NCBI GenBank assembly: GCA_003024985.2
Contig: PXIH01S0000389.1
Reading direction: 5' to 3' (one strand)
DNA from: Euperipatoides rowelli
Taxonomy: Eukaryota > Onychophora > Udeonychophora > Euonychophora > Peripatopsidae
Length of the DNA stretch: 22,674 nucleotides
Program-made: the position numbers and the translations under genes
The notes under the pieces: model-generated
Told to the model about the DNA's origin: nothing
The model's input: the letters and a program-made list of their open reading frames with translations, nothing else
Databases searched by the model: none
Shown here: in pieces, positions 20,446 to 22,674 of the stretch
Layout: each line of letters opens with the position of its first letter
Numbering within the stretch: position 1 is the stretch's first letter

Positions 20446-21288
20446 GATTAAGTACTGAATAATACATTTTACTAAAAATTTTAAATACAAATGTATGAAA
20501 GGGTGTGTTTTTTTTAGCATTTATGTAAAAATATTTCTTTATAATTTTAAATGTGAAAATTGACTAACAAAAGCATAGAACTTACTTTTCAAAAGTAAAT
20601 AATTACAGTAAATGTATCATACTAAGACTGACTAATAACATTCAAAGTTATTTCGATTACTAAAATGTGTTTAATTACATATAAATCACAAGGAAATAAA
20701 CATTTTAGAAAATTAAACAAGGAAATTTTTATGTACCTTAAGCTTTAACTAACCTATCAGTATGGTATTTGAAATATATTCAGAGATAACTTGATTACTA
20801 TAAATCTTTTGCAATCCATGAACATGAACCCGACTGAGAATGGACTAAACTTATTACAAATAAAACCAAAATACATTTTAAAATACAATAAATCATTTGA
20901 TCTACTTTTCATCTGACCATTTAGTGGTAATTGTAAAAAAATTGCATTGTCCTGGGACAGAAAACTGCATTCACATTTAAATATTTAGTGTGCGTGGAAT
21001 TTATTTTACTGAAAAAATTCAGGTTAGTGCCGTTCCACTTCACCATTAATTTTAGTTTGTATAATTTCCCGATTGTTTAAAATTGGTTTAGCAAATATTT
21101 GTCTACATTTTTATATTTTTAAAAAACGAGATTTTTCAACTTGCTTTTTATTGGTTAAACTTCTCAACCGAGACAATTGTGCATCCAGAGTGCTGTTTTG
21201 GGACGCCTCTTATAAATCAATTAGTACAACAAGCCCAGAAAATCAAAATGTCTGGCAAACTTACCTGTAATGAAAATTAATATATTAC
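20446..21288. other. Start of the long intron after exon 2
   Basis: No coding signal; a 65-codon plus frame at 21073-21270 overlaps the splice region and has no motif. The 5' part of the LINE relic is not visible here, so that copy is truncated. A CAG|GTAAGT sequence on the minus strand at 21259-21267 is noted among the findings. Confidence 0.5.
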
Positions 21289-21389
21289 CTTGTTATCAAA
21301 TTCAGATAAATCTATGTTGTTAAACGTAGCATTTGGTGTGATAATCAGGTGACCAGAAATTCCACTAACATCTTCAAATATTTTTTTCC
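21289..21389 (-). CDS. Exon 2 in window: most of one repeat
   Basis: 101 nt: two bases finishing a Gly codon, then 33 codons ending in phase 0. Acceptor GAATTAG before GGAAAAAAA; donor AACAAG followed by GTAATA. It encodes K-K-I-F at the start and NNIDLSEFDNK at the end, the KxF head and the ING-DL-L core of one repeat. The intron cuts the repeat after DNK. The missing tail (IVRNHGDKTIHG) starts the next exon, giving the same 20-residue DL-to-G spacing as a later repeat read wholly from exons 7 and 8 (DLSALNNLYISLSKDQVIKA). A stronger-looking donor, GTAAGT, lies 24 nt downstream, but its use would add an in-frame TAA. Confidence 0.85.
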
Positions 21390-21482
21390 CTAATTCATAA
21401 AAACATTGAAATTAATATTAAATCTTGAAAACTGTTAAAATTTATTTAGACTAAAATAGGAATTCAATTTAAGGAGCATTAC

Positions 21483-21854
21483 CTTTTATAGATTCTTTGC
21501 CAATTACATGCACCAAATCATTTTTGAAATCCAGGCCATTTATTTTATTTTCAACAACTACAGCACTTTGAATAACAACATCTTTTTGGAATAGAACAGG
21601 TACAGGAATATTTTGGTTGGTAGATTTTCTCCAGAGTTTCTTGGTCAATTCATTCAGGTCCACTCCAGAAATGGGATGTTCAGTTATTAAATCCTGAACT
21701 GTTAAACTTTTATAGGAATTAAGAGGCTGGTGGATGGTTCTTCGTGTCACTTGCATTTTTTTAAGCTCCGATGGATCAACACCATTAATTGTGGCTTTAT
21801 CTTTCATATCCACATTACCGTTAACTTTAACACTAGATACAAATGTTTTGAGGC
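21483..21854 (-). CDS. Exon 1 in window (internal): about three repeats
   Basis: This is the longest exon: 372 nt, 123 full codons and split codons at both ends (phase 1 in, phase 1 out). The acceptor on the minus strand is a T-rich tract ending TTTTTTTAG before GCCTC; the donor is AAAAG followed by GTAATG. Three repeats are visible. The first opens L-K-T-F and has V-N-G-N-V and INGVDPSEL. The second has ISGVDLNEL. The third has V-L-F-Q and INGLDF. The exon opens directly in a repeat, so at least one more exon must lie upstream beyond 22674 or hidden in the intron. The open frame continues a short way into the intron, so the phase-1 donor rests on the match with the next exon (G-KKIF after a split Gly codon). 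An ATG or GTG inside this exon should not be taken as the protein start. Confidence 0.88.
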
Positions 21855-22175
21855 CTAAAAAAAATGTATTTAAGCAACATTAAAAAAATATCTAAAGTGC
21901 ACTATTATTAAAACATTCTAGGACTTGTAGAAAAAAGCAAATTAGTTTTTGAAATTTAACAAGATTTTTCCAATCTTACAAGATTAGTTTAATTTAATTA
22001 ATGAGAAATTATATATTGCAAACAGTAGGCCTAGTGATAGTTTGGAGTAATTAAGGAAGCTGGAGATGTCGGTATGTCTTTAGAACTTTGAAAAATGCTA
22101 TCATCTACACTCTTTTGCAAAGAAAAGCCAGGAGTTTGATGTCAATATTGGAGAGAATCTCATTGAAAGAAATAA
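21855..22175 (-). other. Intron upstream of exon 1
   Basis: AT-rich, no coding signal and no repeat motif of the main gene; the next upstream exon was not found here. Confidence 0.5.
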
Positions 22176-22447
22176 CTGAACATTTTAAATATTACTCAAG
22201 AAAACCTAAAGTGGGATTTACTGATTAGGAAAATAGGAAAAGCACAAAAGATGTTTATTTTATACAAACTAAGAGTAAATGCTACAAGGGATGTTACGAT
22301 TCATATTTATAGGTCAATTATTAGGCCAGTTCTCGAATATGATTGTGTGGTTTGTTCGTCATCAATCACCAGAGAACAGTCTAGGGCTATAGAAAGTGCA
22401 AAGCAGAGCACTTTATTTAAAAAAATAACTTTATTAGCTACAATGAT
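22176..22447 (+). mobile_element. Tail of a non-LTR retrotransposon reverse transcriptase, plus strand
   Basis: A single open plus-strand frame (22176 to 22466) reads LNITQENLKWDLLIRKIG, then RSIIRPVLEYDCVV and SSSITREQSRAIES. These match the conserved end of CR1/Jockey-type reverse transcriptases (N-L-K-W, then I-R-P-x-L-E-Y-x-x-x-V-W with a Cys at the Trp, then L-T-x-x-Q-x-x-x-I-E). The match ends near 22420, and a different sequence starts at 22448. It is the only LINE piece on the plus strand, antisense to the host gene. It shares its motif order with the 19705-20445 relic but is better preserved. Confidence 0.85.
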
Positions 22448-22674
22448 CAGGGTTGCACGATTTTAATCAAGTGATTTAAATCATGATTAAAATCACGATT
22501 TAAATCACAAGAAAAAAATCATGATTTAAATCAAATTGTTAAAGGTCTAATGAAATACTATTTTTTTTTTTTTTGATATTTTTACGATTGATTTTCAAAG
22601 ATAATTTCTAGAAAATAAAAATCCACTTAAAAAAATTAATAAAGGAGTTATTTGCAAATTAATTTTAAAATTAT
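22448..22674. mobile_element. Probable end of a hAT-like element with GATTTAAATC repeats
   Basis: A CAGGGTTGCACGA start, of the CAGGG type seen at hAT ends, is followed by several overlapping copies of the self-complementary gatttaaatc and close variants (22460-22535), then a T-run at 22561-22574. It begins abruptly where the LINE frame loses its match. The other end lies outside the window, so neither size nor target-site duplication can be checked. Confidence 0.5.

Larger units (their letters stand above)
4905..21854 (-). other. Partial gene locus: eight internal exons of a tandem-repeat protein of unknown family
   Basis: This entry spans the gene. Eight exons bounded by AG acceptors and GT donors join into one frame of 1343 nt (447 codons plus a split first codon) without a stop. 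Intron phases agree at every junction: 1, 0, 1, 1, 1, 2, 1. Intron lengths are about 93, 5952, 68, 6928, 1644, 839 and 83 bp. The product consists of about eleven repeats averaging about 40 residues, with a consensus near K-x-F-x5-V-x-G-N-V-x5-ING-[LVI]-[DN]-L-x2-L-x4-V-x-L-x2-DQ-x-I-x-G. The spacing holds across splice sites, so missing exons are unlikely. The repeats look like short beta-strands with turns at G/N, which would fit an elongated structural or extracellular protein, but that is inference. No start codon, signal peptide, stop codon or polyadenylation site can be assigned with confidence; the gene runs past the first exon at the right and past the last at the left. Confidence 0.85.

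Noticed and set aside
21469-21813. A 114-codon minus-strand frame taken as a stand-alone gene
   Set aside because: Its first codon is an internal GTG and its end runs into an intron. It is the middle of exon 1, which opens upstream at a good acceptor and is joined to exon 2 in matching phase.
1-22674. CRISPR array, operon or prokaryotic defence system
   Set aside because: No regularly spaced direct repeats, no long uninterrupted genes; spliced exons and LINE relics show a eukaryotic nuclear genome.
1-22674. tRNA or rRNA gene
   Set aside because: I looked for a T-loop-like GTTCGA box paired with an A-box and for conserved rRNA segments and saw none; a covariance-model scan would settle it.

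Overview
This is a eukaryotic, almost certainly metazoan, stretch of chromosome. It is strongly AT-rich, with short GT-AG-bounded exons separated by introns of 68 bp to about 7 kb. Those introns hold decayed non-LTR retrotransposons, hAT-like DNA transposons, foldback elements and homopolymer runs. Nothing bacterial is present (no operons, ribosome binding sites or CRISPR), and I found no tRNA or rRNA. The element mix and low GC would suit an arthropod such as a crustacean or chelicerate, but nothing in the window fixes the species.

The one well-supported gene lies on the minus strand, from 21854 down to 4905. It is an internal part of a longer gene. Eight exons can be read (21483-21854, 21289-21389, 15186-15336, 14947-15117, 7920-8018, 6131-6275, 5152-5291, 4905-5068). 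Together they encode about 447 residues in one open frame, with matching intron phases at all seven junctions (1, 0, 1, 1, 1, 2, 1). The product is a chain of about eleven degenerate repeats of roughly 38-48 residues. Each repeat has a K-x-F start, a V-x-G-N-V-like strand, an I-N-G-[LVI]-[DN]-L-like core, a short L-x-x-x-V-x-L segment and a D-Q-x-I-x-G-like end. The repeat register runs on across the splice sites, which is the main proof of the model. I do not recognise the family. No signal peptide, membrane segment or catalytic motif is visible, and both ends of the protein lie outside what I can see.

Layout from left to right. 1-4900: no confident gene; an unassigned open segment on the minus strand (280-772), copy 1 of a 0.8-kb dispersed repeat (2315-3155), and a possible retroelement 3' end near 4250. 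4905-6275: three exons. 6276-7919: an intron largely filled by an inverted-repeat (foldback) element. 7920-8018: one exon. 8019-14946: a long intron with two LINE endonuclease relics, a 50-bp tandem duplication, copy 2 of the 0.8-kb repeat in inverse orientation, poly-T/poly-G tracts and small hairpins. 14947-15336: two exons 68 bp apart. 15337-21288: a long intron with two LINE reverse-transcriptase relics and a hAT-like element. 21289-21854: two exons. 21855-22674: upstream intron with a plus-strand LINE tail cut short by what looks like the end of another hAT-like element.

The best candidate for something undescribed is the repeat protein itself. Next are the inverted pair of 0.8-kb repeats, which has no recognised coding content, and the foldback element.
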